From positions 124,001 to 188,000 of the forward strand of contig NZ_BBIQ01000006.1 in assembly GCF_000730565.1 (NCBI RefSeq): 64,000 nt of DNA, read 5' to 3'. This DNA comes from Pseudomonas fulva NBRC 16637 = DSM 17717. GTDB taxonomy: Bacteria > Pseudomonadota > Gammaproteobacteria > Pseudomonadales > Pseudomonadaceae. Shown piece after piece: positions 56,444 through 64,000 of this stretch (the stretch's first letter is position 1; the number at the start of each line of letters is the position of its first letter). The position numbers and the translations under genes were made by a program. The notes below the pieces were generated by a model that saw nothing but the letters and a program-made list of their open reading frames with translations, searched no databases and was not told where the DNA came from.

Positions 56444-56491
56444 CCTTATGGAAGACGCACCGCGCTGTCGTCTACCTGACCTCCCCCTTCG

Positions 56492-56523
56492 AGCCCGGTC
56501 CATTGACCGGGCTTCGTTTTTTT
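56492..56523 (+). terminator. Intrinsic terminator after the repeat-protein gene
   Basis: Perfect 9-bp stem AGCCCGGTC/GACCGGGCT with loop CATT, followed by TCGTTTTTTT. A strong rho-independent terminator 48 bases after the stop. Confidence 0.93.
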
Positions 56524-56562
56524 AACTAGAGTGCCCAGCCACCCTTTATAGAAACCTGCATC

Positions 56563-57195
56563 ATGTTGCCGCGTGCCGAACAGAAGCTACAGACCCGCCA
56601 GGCCCTGCTCGATGCCGCCTGCCTGCTCATGGAGAGTGGTCGTGGCTTTGGCAGCATCAGCTTGCGCGAAGTGGCCAAGGCGGCCGGCATCGTGCCCACC
56701 GGTTTCTACCGGCATTTCCCGGACATGGATGCACTGGGCCTGGCACTGGTCAATGAGGTGGACGATACCTTCCGCCAGACCATCCGGCTGGTGCGGCACA
56801 ACGAGTTCGAGCTGGGCGGTATCACGGATGCGTCAGTTCGTATATTTCTCGATGTAGTCGCTGCCCACCGCGCCCAGTTTCTATTCCTGGCACGGGAGCA
56901 GTACGGAGGGTCGCAGCCCGTGCGCCAGGCCATCGCCCAATTGCGGGAAAACATTACCGCTGACCTGGCCACCGACCTGGCCCGGATGCAGCGTTGGCAG
57001 CACCTGGACAATGCGGCGCTTACCGTCATGGCGGACCTGGTGGTCAAGACCGTGTTCGCCACCTTGCCCGAATTGATCGACAGGCCGGAAAGGGGTGAGC
57101 CGCAGGCGTTGACCCCTCAGGAGAAGATCACCCAGCAGCTGCGCTTCATTTTCGTCGGTGCGCGGCACTGGCAAGGGCTCGGCAACCCCGGCTGA
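56563..57195 (+). CDS. TetR-family regulator, FabR/DesT type
   Basis: 210 residues: helix-turn-helix FGSISLREVAKAAGIVPTGFYRHFPDMDALG, here read in parts, closely follows FabR (SLREVAREAGI..SFYRHF by recall). FabR/DesT regulators sense acyl-CoA or acyl-ACP unsaturation and control desaturase or fabAB genes. No desaturase is adjacent, so the target is likely elsewhere. Confidence 0.82.
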   Translation: MLPRAEQKLQTRQALLDAACLLMESGRGFGSISLREVAKAAGIVPTGFYRHFPDMDALGLALVNEVDDTFRQTIRLVRHNEFELGGITDASVRIFLDVVAAHRAQFLFLAREQYGGSQPVRQAIAQLRENITADLATDLARMQRWQHLDNAALTVMADLVVKTVFATLPELIDRPERGEPQALTPQEKITQQLRFIFVGARHWQGLGNPG

Positions 57196-57257
57196 CGGGC
57201 TCGGCAGACCCGACTTCTGCTACCATGGCGCCCTGCCCGACAGCGACGAGCGCCAAG

Positions 57258-58358
57258 ATGTCCAACCCCCGCCCTACCCTGCCCGAACTGACCCGCTTCA
57301 ATCAGCACTTTGCCGCGTGCATCGTGCCCCTATGGCAGGGGCCAGGTTGGAACACCGAGATGGCGTTGCCTTACGAGGCCCTGGACGCCGAGCATCAGCC
57401 GCTGCCGGTGCAGCGCTATCGGGCCATGGCTTGCGCACGCCAGTTGTACCTGTTCAGCAGCCGCATCGGTCAACCGGGCGCGGCCGAACGCGCCGCGGCA
57501 TTGTTCCGCTCCTTGCAAAAGCACTTTCATGACCCCGAGCACGGTGGCTGGTTCTACAGCATCGACGCCCAGGGCAAACCGCTGGACCGACGCAAGGACC
57601 TCTATACCCACGCGTTCATCGTCTTCGCCTGCGCGCACTATTGGGGCCAGGTCCGCGACAGCCTGGTGGCCTCCACCCTGGCTGGTGCGCTGGACGTCAT
57701 CGAGCATCGCTTTGCCCGGGATGATGGCTTGTACGAGGCCAGTCTGGGTGAAGACTGGGGCAACCTGGGCAGTGGCGCGCTGCAAAACCCGCAGATGCAC
57801 CTGGCAGAGGCCTTCTTGCAGGTGTTGGCCGTGCGTGATGATCAGGCTGTGCAGCAATTGCTTCTACAGTTATGCACAGCGATGCAGGCCCACTTCATCG
57901 ACCCTGCCCACGGGGTGATGCTGGAAAAGCCCCGGGGCACTGTGGATAACTGGTTCGAGCCGGGTCATCAGTTCGAGTGGTTCTATTTGCTGCACACTTC
58001 GCCGCTGCTGCGTGGGACGGCGTTGCATGCGTCCATTGAGCGGGGCTTTGTTTTTGCCGAGCACCATGGCGTGAAGGACGAGGCGGTGCTGGCGATGCTG
58101 GATGTGCAAGGGCATGTGCTGGATGCGACTCAGCGGATCTGGGCACAGGCCGAATACGCCAGGGCCCTGGCATTGCGCCCTGATGCAGATGTAAAGCTGC
58201 CCAAGCTGTTGCAGGCCCTGCAGGGGCGGTTCTTGCGGCAAGCGGGATGGTATGAATGCCGGGACGGGCAAGGCGATGTCAGCCGGCATGATATGCCGTC
58301 GACTACGCCTTATCATCTGGCCACCTGCCTGGAAGGGTTGAAGCGATTGGAGGGGTGA
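57258..58358 (+). CDS. AGE-family sugar epimerase/isomerase
   Basis: 366 residues of the N-acylglucosamine 2-epimerase (alpha/alpha six-barrel) family: RQLYLFSSRIGQPG, DPEHGGWFYSIDAQGKP, KDLYTHAFIVFA and EPGHQFEWFYLL with the expected His residues. Mannose or glucose isomerase activity is likely; substrate unproven. Starts 63 bases after the regulator gene. Confidence 0.85.
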   Translation: MSNPRPTLPELTRFNQHFAACIVPLWQGPGWNTEMALPYEALDAEHQPLPVQRYRAMACARQLYLFSSRIGQPGAAERAAALFRSLQKHFHDPEHGGWFYSIDAQGKPLDRRKDLYTHAFIVFACAHYWGQVRDSLVASTLAGALDVIEHRFARDDGLYEASLGEDWGNLGSGALQNPQMHLAEAFLQVLAVRDDQAVQQLLLQLCTAMQAHFIDPAHGVMLEKPRGTVDNWFEPGHQFEWFYLLHTSPLLRGTALHASIERGFVFAEHHGVKDEAVLAMLDVQGHVLDATQRIWAQAEYARALALRPDADVKLPKLLQALQGRFLRQAGWYECRDGQGDVSRHDMPSTTPYHLATCLEGLKRLEG

Positions 58359-58654
58359 GGTCGGGGCCTGCAATGTTGTTACCGTAATGGGCAGTGAGGC
58401 TCAGATCCTGGAGCCGTCCAGGGCGCTGGCACGTTTTCGTCATTGGAATACGTACAACGGCGAGTGTTTCAAGAGCTGCCACGGTATCAAGTCTTTGACT
58501 TAATGGCGTCGTATGTCCGTACTGCTAATTGTGCTGCCCAATACTTGGAATATGACATAACCAAAGCTCAAAACTCTCTGCTTTTGCAACAGCAACTATA
58601 ACTTCATCCCGTTAGTTAACGCTTGCACATTCCTTTAACACTCCTCAATCCTCA

Positions 58655-58781
58655 TGTAGGAGCGGCCTCGCCGGGGCGCCGGCCCGGCCGCGATGGGCCG
58701 CGCAGCGGCCCCTAGATTTAAGCATTATCGCTGCTACTGGGGCCGCTGCGCGCCCCATCGCGGCACAAGGCCGCTCCTACA
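58655..58781. repeat. Inverted pair of REP-like elements
   Basis: TGTAGGAGCGGCCT on the left mirrors AGGCCGCTCCTACA on the right. The inner arms CGCGCAGCGGCCCC and GGGGCCGCTGCGCG also pair. The left arm carries about 16 extra bases (CCGGGGCGCCGGCCCG). Typical of P. putida-type REP doublets; likely dispersed across the genome. Confidence 0.85.
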
Positions 58782-58834
58782 CGGGATATGTATAGCGACA
58801 AGTTTAGACATTATTAGCCCCACTACAGACGCTG

Positions 58835-58866
58835 TTGATCTTGATCTTGATCTTGCTTTTGATCTT
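58835..58866 (+). repeat. GATCTT hexanucleotide repeat
   Basis: TTGATCTTGATCTTGATCTT followed after CGCTTTT-like spacing by another GATCTT. It borders the left arm of the large inverted repeat. Confidence 0.7.
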
Positions 58867-59451
58867 CGCGACTTCAGAAGGCCGAACGCAGGTCTTGCGG
58901 AGGGAGGTGACAGGCATGGATGCCTGTCAAGCGCTGGGCCCCAGGATGGGGCCTACAGCGCGGTCCTCCCGGGAGCAAGACCGGAGTGAGGGAACCCCGA
59001 AGCGCAGCGTAGGGGCCGTATGAACGGAGCGCAGCCTTTTTTGGTTACTTTTTGTGGCGTTTGACAAAAAGTAACTCGCCGTAAGGGCGAAAAGGTGATT
59101 AAGCGTCGCCATCGCAAATGGACTATGCGTCTCTATCAATACCCACACCAACCCATCGAACTTCAAACTTCAAAGCGTGGGCGCATATATCGAGTTGGTA
59201 TTCATTGGCGCGGGTGGCGCACAGTCACCCTTCCGCCCTTACGGCGGCTCACTTTTTGTCTTGGCAAAAAGTAAGCAAAAACCGCCTGCTCCTATCATCC
59301 GGCCCCTACGCTCCGCTCCGGGGTCCCCTCGCTCCGGGCTTGCTCCCGGGAGGACCGCGCTGCAGGCCCCATCCTGGGGCCCAGCGCTTGACGGGCATCC
59401 ATGCCCGTCACCTCCCTCCGCAAGCCCTGCGCTCGGCCTCCTGAAGTCGCG
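58867..59451. repeat. Large imperfect inverted repeat (arms about 240 bp)
   Basis: The left arm (58867 to about 59110) and right arm (about 59213-59451) match in inverted orientation. Both share CGCGACTTCAG at the outer ends, then GGAGGGAGGTGAC, CAAGCGCTGGGCCCCAGGAT and CGCGGTCCTCCCGGGAGCAA, and end inward at CAAAAAGT and CGCCGTAAGGGCG. The spacer is about 100 bases. No transposase is present. Probably a dispersed Pseudomonas repeat in head-to-head array. Confidence 0.8.
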
Positions 59452-59496
59452 ATCTGCTGCGCTTGGACTACCGCGCACTTAGAAGCAAAAGCCAAA

Positions 59497-59539
<43 letters not shown>

Positions 59540-59640
59540 TCATTCAGGTTCGCGAATAGCCCTTCCGAATGCGGCAGGATTTCGCCGGGGGTTCGCCCGT
59601 GGAGAAGAACTCAGTCATACACCCCGGTCAAAACCCCAAA

Positions 59641-60408
59641 TTACCCCTTCGCCGAGCGATCAATAGAGAACCCAGCCCAGTCCTGGCTAACCGGCATCAA
59701 CTCCAGGCTATTGATGTTGATATGCGCCGGCTGGTTGAGTATCCAGAAAATGGTCTCGGCAATGTCCTGCGGCTGGATCGGCTCGGCCCCCGCGTAGGTA
59801 GCATCGTACTTGGCCTGATCACCGCCAAACCGAACCAGCGAGAACTCGCTCTCGCACAAGCCAGGCTCGATGTTGCTCACCCGCACGCCAGTACCGCGCA
59901 AATCGCAGCGCAGGCTCAACGAGAACTGACCCACGAACGCCTTGGTACCGCCATAAACGTTACTGCCCGGATAGGGGTAATTACCCGCCACCGACCCCAC
60001 GTTCAGAATGGATGCCCCCCGCCCGTGGGCGATCAAGCGGGGCAGCAGCAAGCGCGTGGTGTAGATCAGCCCCTTGATGTTGGTGTCGACCATGGTTTCC
60101 CAGTCGTCGAGGCTGCAGTGCTGTGCAGCGTCCACCCCCAGCGCCAACCCGGCGTTGTTGACCAGTGCGCGGAGCGTGTCGAAGCCCGCTGGCAACGTGG
60201 CGATGGCCTGTTCCATCGCCTGGCGATCACGCACATCCAGCACCAGGCCATGAACTTCGGTTTGCGCAGACAATTCGGCACACAAGGCATCCAGGCGGTC
60301 CTTGCGGCGCCCCGTGAGCACCAGCTTCCAGCCCGCCTCGGCAAACCGGCGGGCAGTGGCCTCGCCAAAGCCGGACGTGGCGCCTGTGATGAAGACGGTC
60401 GAAGTCAT
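59641..60408 (-). CDS. Short-chain dehydrogenase, YdfG-like
   Basis: 255-residue Rossmann enzyme: cofactor site GATSGFGEATARRF, NNAG, and the catalytic YGGTK (Tyr-x3-Lys). The Arg residues in TGRRKDR suggest NADP. Similar to 3-hydroxy acid/L-allo-threonine dehydrogenases. The ATG at 60408 is the family start. The upstream region holds the inverted sites and DnaA-box cluster. Confidence 0.9.
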   Translation of the reverse strand: MTSTVFITGATSGFGEATARRFAEAGWKLVLTGRRKDRLDALCAELSAQTEVHGLVLDVRDRQAMEQAIATLPAGFDTLRALVNNAGLALGVDAAQHCSLDDWETMVDTNIKGLIYTTRLLLPRLIAHGRGASILNVGSVAGNYPYPGSNVYGGTKAFVGQFSLSLRCDLRGTGVRVSNIEPGLCESEFSLVRFGGDQAKYDATYAGAEPIQPQDIAETIFWILNQPAHININSLELMPVSQDWAGFSIDRSAKG

Positions 60409-60489
60409 GCAGTGTTCCTCACGTAAGAGATCCTGGGTGAAACCGCAGCATGCCCGTGCCCGATGCGCCGGGCAAGTCGTCACGCGCAC

Positions 60490-60506
60490 TGATCGTTTTT
60501 TGATCA
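60490..60506 (+). promoter_or_regulatory. 17-bp site, left copy of an inverted pair
   Basis: TGATCGTTTTTTGATCA, itself a TGATC-N7-GATCA inverted repeat, 82 bases upstream of the SDR start. Its exact reverse complement occurs at 60788-60804. Operator-like; the regulator is unknown. Confidence 0.5.
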
Positions 60507-60555
60507 ACACACTGAAGGCCGCATATACACTGGGCTACAGCCACCTATGAGCACC

Positions 60556-60966
60556 TTATCCACAAGCCTTTCCCCGCCAATTGGGGGCAACTGCGGCACC
60601 AGGCGGAACCCTTTCAGCCTTACACGGTCTCGCCTGCCTTTTTCAACCGCGCCAATTCCTTTATCCCATGCCGCATCCAGACGTCTGTCCAACGCTTTTC
60701 CACAACCTTATCCACAGGCGTACGGGTTTATGACATCACCCTTGAAAAGTACTAGTCAGGTAGCGATATCGTCATGCAGCTAGATCCTGATCAAAAAACG
60801 ATCAAGTCTATGGAGCCCCTGAATTCCTTGTCTTGGAGAAAGATGCCACCATGTTTTCCACAGGCACCTCCACACGAACGGTGGACTAAATCAGGCTGTG
60901 GGTAACAAAGGTTGGCCAGTCGCTTCGAGCCTGTGCATAAGCCCGAGGCCGTGGCAGTTGTCCACA
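60556..60966. promoter_or_regulatory. DnaA-box cluster
   Basis: Perfect TTATNCACA matches at 60556-60564 and 60708-60716 (TTATCCACA, plus) and 60932-60940 (TTATGCACA, minus). One-mismatch boxes: 60696-60704 and 60854-60862 (TTTTCCACA), 60897-60905 (TTACCCACA, minus) and 60958-60966 (TTGTCCACA). Seven in 411 bases. The dnaA/rpmH genes are absent, so this is not the known origin position. Confidence 0.65.
60788..60804 (-). promoter_or_regulatory. 17-bp site, right copy of an inverted pair
   Basis: TGATCAAAAAACGATCA, the exact reverse complement of the site at 60490-60506, 298 bases away. It lies between two DnaA-like boxes. Confidence 0.5.
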
Positions 60967-61053
60967 CCAGGCACCGCCTGGTGAAACGTGCAGGCCAGTC
61001 CCTTGAAGCGTTGACCAGCCCCGATTGACTCAGGGCTGGAACACCATCAGGGC

Positions 61054-61770
61054 TCAGTGCCCGCCCAAGTAAGCGCTGCGCACCTCTTCATTGACCAGCA
61101 ACTCCTGGCCCGTACCCGTCATGCGTATCTGCCCGTTGACCATCACGTAAGCCCGGTCCGACAGCTTCAACGCGTGGTTGGCGTTCTGCTCGACCAGAAA
61201 GATGGTCATGCCCGTCTTGGCCAGCTCGCGCAGGGTGGCGAAGATTTGTTTGACGACGATGGGCGCCAGCCCGAGCGAAGGCTCATCCAGAAGCAGCAGC
61301 CGAGGCCGGCTCATCAAGGCGCGGGCGATGGCCAGCATCTGCTGCTCGCCCCCCGACATGGTCATGGCGCGCTGATTGCGTCGCTCCTTCAAACGTGGAA
61401 ACAACGTATACATCCGCTGCATGTCCTCGTCGGCATGCTTGTCGCCGATGGGGATGGTGCCCATCATCAGGTTTTCTTCGACACTCATGTCCGGGAACAC
61501 CCGCCGCCCTTCCGGCGACTGGGCGATGCCGTTGGCGGCAATGTAGTGCGAGGACTTGCGGGTGATGTCGGTGCCCCGGTAGATGATCTGGCCGGAAGCG
61601 GCGCGGGGCTGCCCGAAAATGGACATCAACAAGGTGGACTTGCCCGCCCCGTTGGCACCGATCAGGCTCACCGTCTCACCTTCGTCGATGTGCATGGACA
61701 CCTGCTTCAGGGCCTGGATGGGGCCGTAGAACACATCCAGGTCCTTCAATTCCAGAATGGGTGCAGTCAT
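61054..61770 (-). CDS. livF: Branched-chain amino acid ABC transporter ATPase LivF/BraG
   Basis: 238 residues: Walker A GANGAGKST, signature MSGGEQQMLAIARAL, Walker B LLLLDEPSLGLAP. The start overlaps livG by 4 bases (ATGA). Confidence 0.94.
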   Translation of the reverse strand: MTAPILELKDLDVFYGPIQALKQVSMHIDEGETVSLIGANGAGKSTLLMSIFGQPRAASGQIIYRGTDITRKSSHYIAANGIAQSPEGRRVFPDMSVEENLMMGTIPIGDKHADEDMQRMYTLFPRLKERRNQRAMTMSGGEQQMLAIARALMSRPRLLLLDEPSLGLAPIVVKQIFATLRELAKTGMTIFLVEQNANHALKLSDRAYVMVNGQIRMTGTGQELLVNEEVRSAYLGGH

Positions 61771-62642
61771 ATCAGCTCCTCTTCGTCGGCACCCAGATAG
61801 GCAGCGATCACTGTCGGGTTGTTGCGGATATCCTGAGGCGCGCCCTCGGCGATCACGTTGCCGTGGTCCAGCACGACGATGTGGTCGGAAATGCTCATGA
61901 CCATGCCCATGTCATGCTCGATCAGCACCACGGTGATGTCATGCTCGTCGCGCAGGACCCGCACCATGCGGCTCAACGCTTCGGTCTCCTGAGGGTTCAA
62001 GCCCGCGGCAGGTTCGTCCAGGCAGATCACCTTGGGGCGGGTGCACATGGCACGGGCGATTTCCAGGCGTCGCTGCTGGCCGTAGGACAGTTCGCCGGCC
62101 AGGCGATTGGCGCAGTCGACCAGGTCCACCACCTCCAGCCAGTAGAAGGCATGGTCCAGCGCGTCGCTCTCGGCCTTGCGATACCCCTTGGTGTTGAGCA
62201 CGCCAGCCAACAGGTTGCGGTTGACCCACATGTGTTGGGCCACCAGCAGGTTCTCGACGACAGACATCTCCTTGAATAGCCGGATGTTCTGGAACGTCCG
62301 GGCCAGACCGGCCCGGTTGACCAGGTGGGTGCCGCCGAACATCTTGTAGTACAGCCGGCTGGCGAACCGTGATGGCGAGACGAAGTCCGCCGCCTGGAAG
62401 CGCTCGCCCAGCAACTGAATGACGTTGGTATGGCTACCCCGTGCATTGAGCTCGATTCGTCCGCCGCTGGGCTTGTAGAAGCCGGTCAGGCAGTTGAACA
62501 CCGTGGTCTTGCCTGCGCCATTGGGGCCGATCAGGGCGAAGATCTGATTGCGCCTGACTTTCAGGCTCACATCGCTGAGCGCCTTGATGCCACCGAACTG
62601 CATCATCAGGTGGTCTACCGAAAGAATGATGTCGTCGCTCAT
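61767..62642 (-). CDS. livG: Branched-chain amino acid ABC transporter ATPase LivG/BraF
   Basis: 291 residues: Walker A GPNGAGKTT, signature LSYGQQRRLEIARAM, Walker B CLDEPAAGLNP, LivG-type C-terminus. ATGA overlaps on both sides show a coupled operon. Confidence 0.94.
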   Translation of the reverse strand: MSDDIILSVDHLMMQFGGIKALSDVSLKVRRNQIFALIGPNGAGKTTVFNCLTGFYKPSGGRIELNARGSHTNVIQLLGERFQAADFVSPSRFASRLYYKMFGGTHLVNRAGLARTFQNIRLFKEMSVVENLLVAQHMWVNRNLLAGVLNTKGYRKAESDALDHAFYWLEVVDLVDCANRLAGELSYGQQRRLEIARAMCTRPKVICLDEPAAGLNPQETEALSRMVRVLRDEHDITVVLIEHDMGMVMSISDHIVVLDHGNVIAEGAPQDIRNNPTVIAAYLGADEEELI

Positions 62643-63940
62643 GGCGCCACTCCTTTACGCGGGGTCACACCGGACCGGCTGATGCGGATCAGCCCGCGCG
62701 GTCGCCAGATCATCATCAGCACCATCAGCACCCCAAACAGCAGTACCCGATACTCGGAGAAGCTGCGCAGCAGTTCTGGCGCAACGGTGAGCACGAACGC
62801 GGCAATCACCACGCCGACCGTCGAGCCCATGCCGCCCAGTACGACGATGGCCAGGATCAGCGCTGACTCGAAGAAGGTGAACGAGGACGGGTTGACGAAG
62901 CCTTGGTAGGTGGCGAAGAACACCCCCGCCAGCCCCGCAGTCGAGGCGCCCAGGGTAAACGCCGAGAGCTTGACCAGCACATGATTGAGCCCCATGGAGC
63001 GGCAGGCGATCTCGTCTTCGCGCAGGGCCTCCCATGCTCGACCTACCGGCATGCGTGTCAGCCTGTGCTTGATGTACAGCACGGCCAGCACCACCAAAAA
63101 CAGCACCGCGTAGATGAACACGAACTTGAGATTGGGGTTGTAATCGATACCCATGAACTCGTGGATGGGCACGCCCCCGTCCTTGGCCCGCCGACCGAAC
63201 TCCAGGCCGAGGAACGTCGGCGCCGGGGCCGGCATGCCATTCGGCCCACCGGTGAACGACAGCCAGTTGTTGAGCACCAGGCGAATGATTTCGCCAAAAC
63301 CCAGGGTGACGATGGCCAGGTAATCACCGTGCATGCGCAACACTGGAAAGCCCAGGATGCACCCGGCCAGCGCTGCGGCAATGGCCGCCAGGGGCAGCAC
63401 GCTCCAGAAGCCAAGCCCCAGGTACTGGTAGCCCAGCGCCAGGCCATAGGCACCGATGGCATAGAACGCGACATAACCCAGGTCCAGCAGCCCGGCCAGG
63501 CCAACCACGATATTCAGGCCGAGACCAAGCAGCACATAGATCAGCCCGAGGATCACCACCGTCAGCAGGTACTTGTTGGCAAAGATCGGGAAGACGATGG
63601 CGATCACGATGAGCGCAGGAATGATGTAGCGCAGCCGCGACTTGTAGTCCGGCGGGTTCACATGCACGCCTGAACCGCCATTGTCGAAGCCTTGCAGCAT
63701 GCGCCGACCGGCAGCGGTTTGCAGGTAAAGGCTGAGCAGGAAGCGCCCGAGCATCACGCCGCCGACCAGCCACGCCACACGCCGCGGTTCGGCGTTGAAG
63801 CTGTAGCCGTCGAGCACCACACCGACGACCGGGCCGAACACGATGAGCGCCAGCAGCCCTGCAACCAGGGTTTCCACTACGCTGCGCTTGAGATCGAAAC
63901 CTGTCTTTTGGGGAACGGATACGGATTTGGCAACGGACAT
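62639..63940 (-). CDS. livM: Branched-chain amino acid ABC transporter permease LivM/BraE
   Basis: 433 residues, about ten helices (LGLNIVVGLAGLLDLGYVAF, GFGEIIRLVLNNWLSFTGGP, GVFFATYQGFVNPSSF). A cytoplasmic N-terminus and loop extend it, as in gammaproteobacterial LivM. The ATG at 63940 has AAGGTG 6 bases upstream and follows the livH stop by 2 bases; a GTG two codons earlier is less likely. Confidence 0.93.
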   Translation of the reverse strand: MSVAKSVSVPQKTGFDLKRSVVETLVAGLLALIVFGPVVGVVLDGYSFNAEPRRVAWLVGGVMLGRFLLSLYLQTAAGRRMLQGFDNGGSGVHVNPPDYKSRLRYIIPALIVIAIVFPIFANKYLLTVVILGLIYVLLGLGLNIVVGLAGLLDLGYVAFYAIGAYGLALGYQYLGLGFWSVLPLAAIAAALAGCILGFPVLRMHGDYLAIVTLGFGEIIRLVLNNWLSFTGGPNGMPAPAPTFLGLEFGRRAKDGGVPIHEFMGIDYNPNLKFVFIYAVLFLVVLAVLYIKHRLTRMPVGRAWEALREDEIACRSMGLNHVLVKLSAFTLGASTAGLAGVFFATYQGFVNPSSFTFFESALILAIVVLGGMGSTVGVVIAAFVLTVAPELLRSFSEYRVLLFGVLMVLMMIWRPRGLIRISRSGVTPRKGVAP

Positions 63941-63942
63941 GG

Positions 63943-64000
63943 TCACACCTTAGCCACGAGTGGGCGACCCAGCAGGCCTTGGGGGCGGAAGATAAGGATC
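63943..64000 (-). CDS. livH: C-terminal end of permease LivH/BraD
   Basis: Only the last 18 codons are inside the window: ILIFRPQGLLGRPLVAKV then TGA, a typical LivH ending. The rest lies beyond the right edge. Confidence 0.85.
   Translation of the reverse strand, partial: ILIFRPQGLLGRPLVAKV

Larger units (their letters stand above)
60409..61053. other. Intergenic region with DnaA-box cluster
   Basis: 645 bases without a convincing gene, between livF (3' side) and the SDR gene (5' side). It holds two inverted 17-bp sites, seven DnaA-box-like 9-mers, and a perfect hairpin CACCAGGC-ACC-GCCTGGTG at 60965-60983 that could stop livF transcripts although no U run follows. Confidence 0.7.

Noticed and set aside
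60550-60783. 78-codon plus-strand frame
   Set aside because: Low-complexity Ser/Pro/Arg sequence, no convincing ribosome site, and it spans the DnaA-box region.
60409-61053. Chromosomal replication origin
   Set aside because: No dnaA, dnaN, rpmH or gyrB neighbours; only a DnaA-box cluster is supported.

Overview
This GC-rich window comes from a Pseudomonas chromosome, most probably of the P. putida group. The evidence is conserved gene order and protein identity: purH-purD-retS, the proA-nadD-rsfS-rlmH-mrdA-rodA-mltB-rlpA-dacA cell-wall operon, dusB-fis, urtABCDE, and an osmE/bacterioferritin pair. Nearly all of it is chromosomal core. No tRNA, rRNA, CRISPR array, integrase or insertion sequence was recognised.

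Layout. (1) 1-8784, minus strand: proA, nadD, rsfS, rlmH, mrdA, rodA, mltB, rlpA and dacA (cut by the left edge). This tightly overlapping operon joins proline and NAD synthesis and ribosome functions to rod-shape peptidoglycan synthesis. (2) 9.0-13.3 kb: 3-methyladenine glycosylase, a DedA/PAP2 fusion, a Lon N-domain protein, an LrgAB pair and a MaoC-like hydratase. (3) 13.4-20.3 kb, plus strand: prmA, a zinc-ribbon/DUF3426 protein, dusB-fis, purH and purD. (4) 20.4-25.3 kb: the hybrid sensor retS, then a convergent three-gene cassette of unrecognised proteins that look like distant paralogues of one another. (5) 25.4-32.9 kb: corrin-ring genes cobG-cobH-cobI-cbiG/cobJ (minus) divergent from cobL-cbiD-cobK (plus), mixing oxygen-dependent and oxygen-independent type enzymes. 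(6) 33-39.4 kb: an NfeD protein with a frameshifted band-7 partner, then a copper-acquisition set (two DUF2946 proteins, a PCu(A)C chaperone, an OprC-type receptor, a PepSY membrane protein). (7) 39.6-47.4 kb: a CycA-type permease, a small DUF6124-like gene with a structured leader, and urtABCDE for urea uptake behind a good sigma-54 promoter candidate. (8) 47.5-58.4 kb: a GNAT enzyme, cbpM/cbpA, a YegD-like Hsp70, an AI-2E permease, PsiF, OsmE, a ferritin-like protein, an AsmA protein, a secreted repeat protein, a FabR/DesT-type regulator and an AGE-family epimerase. (9) 58.4-59.6 kb: non-coding DNA with an inverted REP pair and a roughly 240-bp imperfect inverted repeat flanked by hexanucleotide repeats. 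(10) 59.6-64 kb: an SDR enzyme, an intergenic region with a DnaA-box cluster, and branched-chain amino-acid transporter genes livF, livG, livM and the tail of livH.

Least explained parts: the three-paralogue cassette between retS and the cobalamin genes; the DnaA-box cluster, part of which lies between two 17-bp inverted sites, at 60.5-61.0 kb; the structured leader before the DUF6124-like gene; and the large inverted repeat at 58.8-59.5 kb. All calls were made by reading; no database search or folding program was run.
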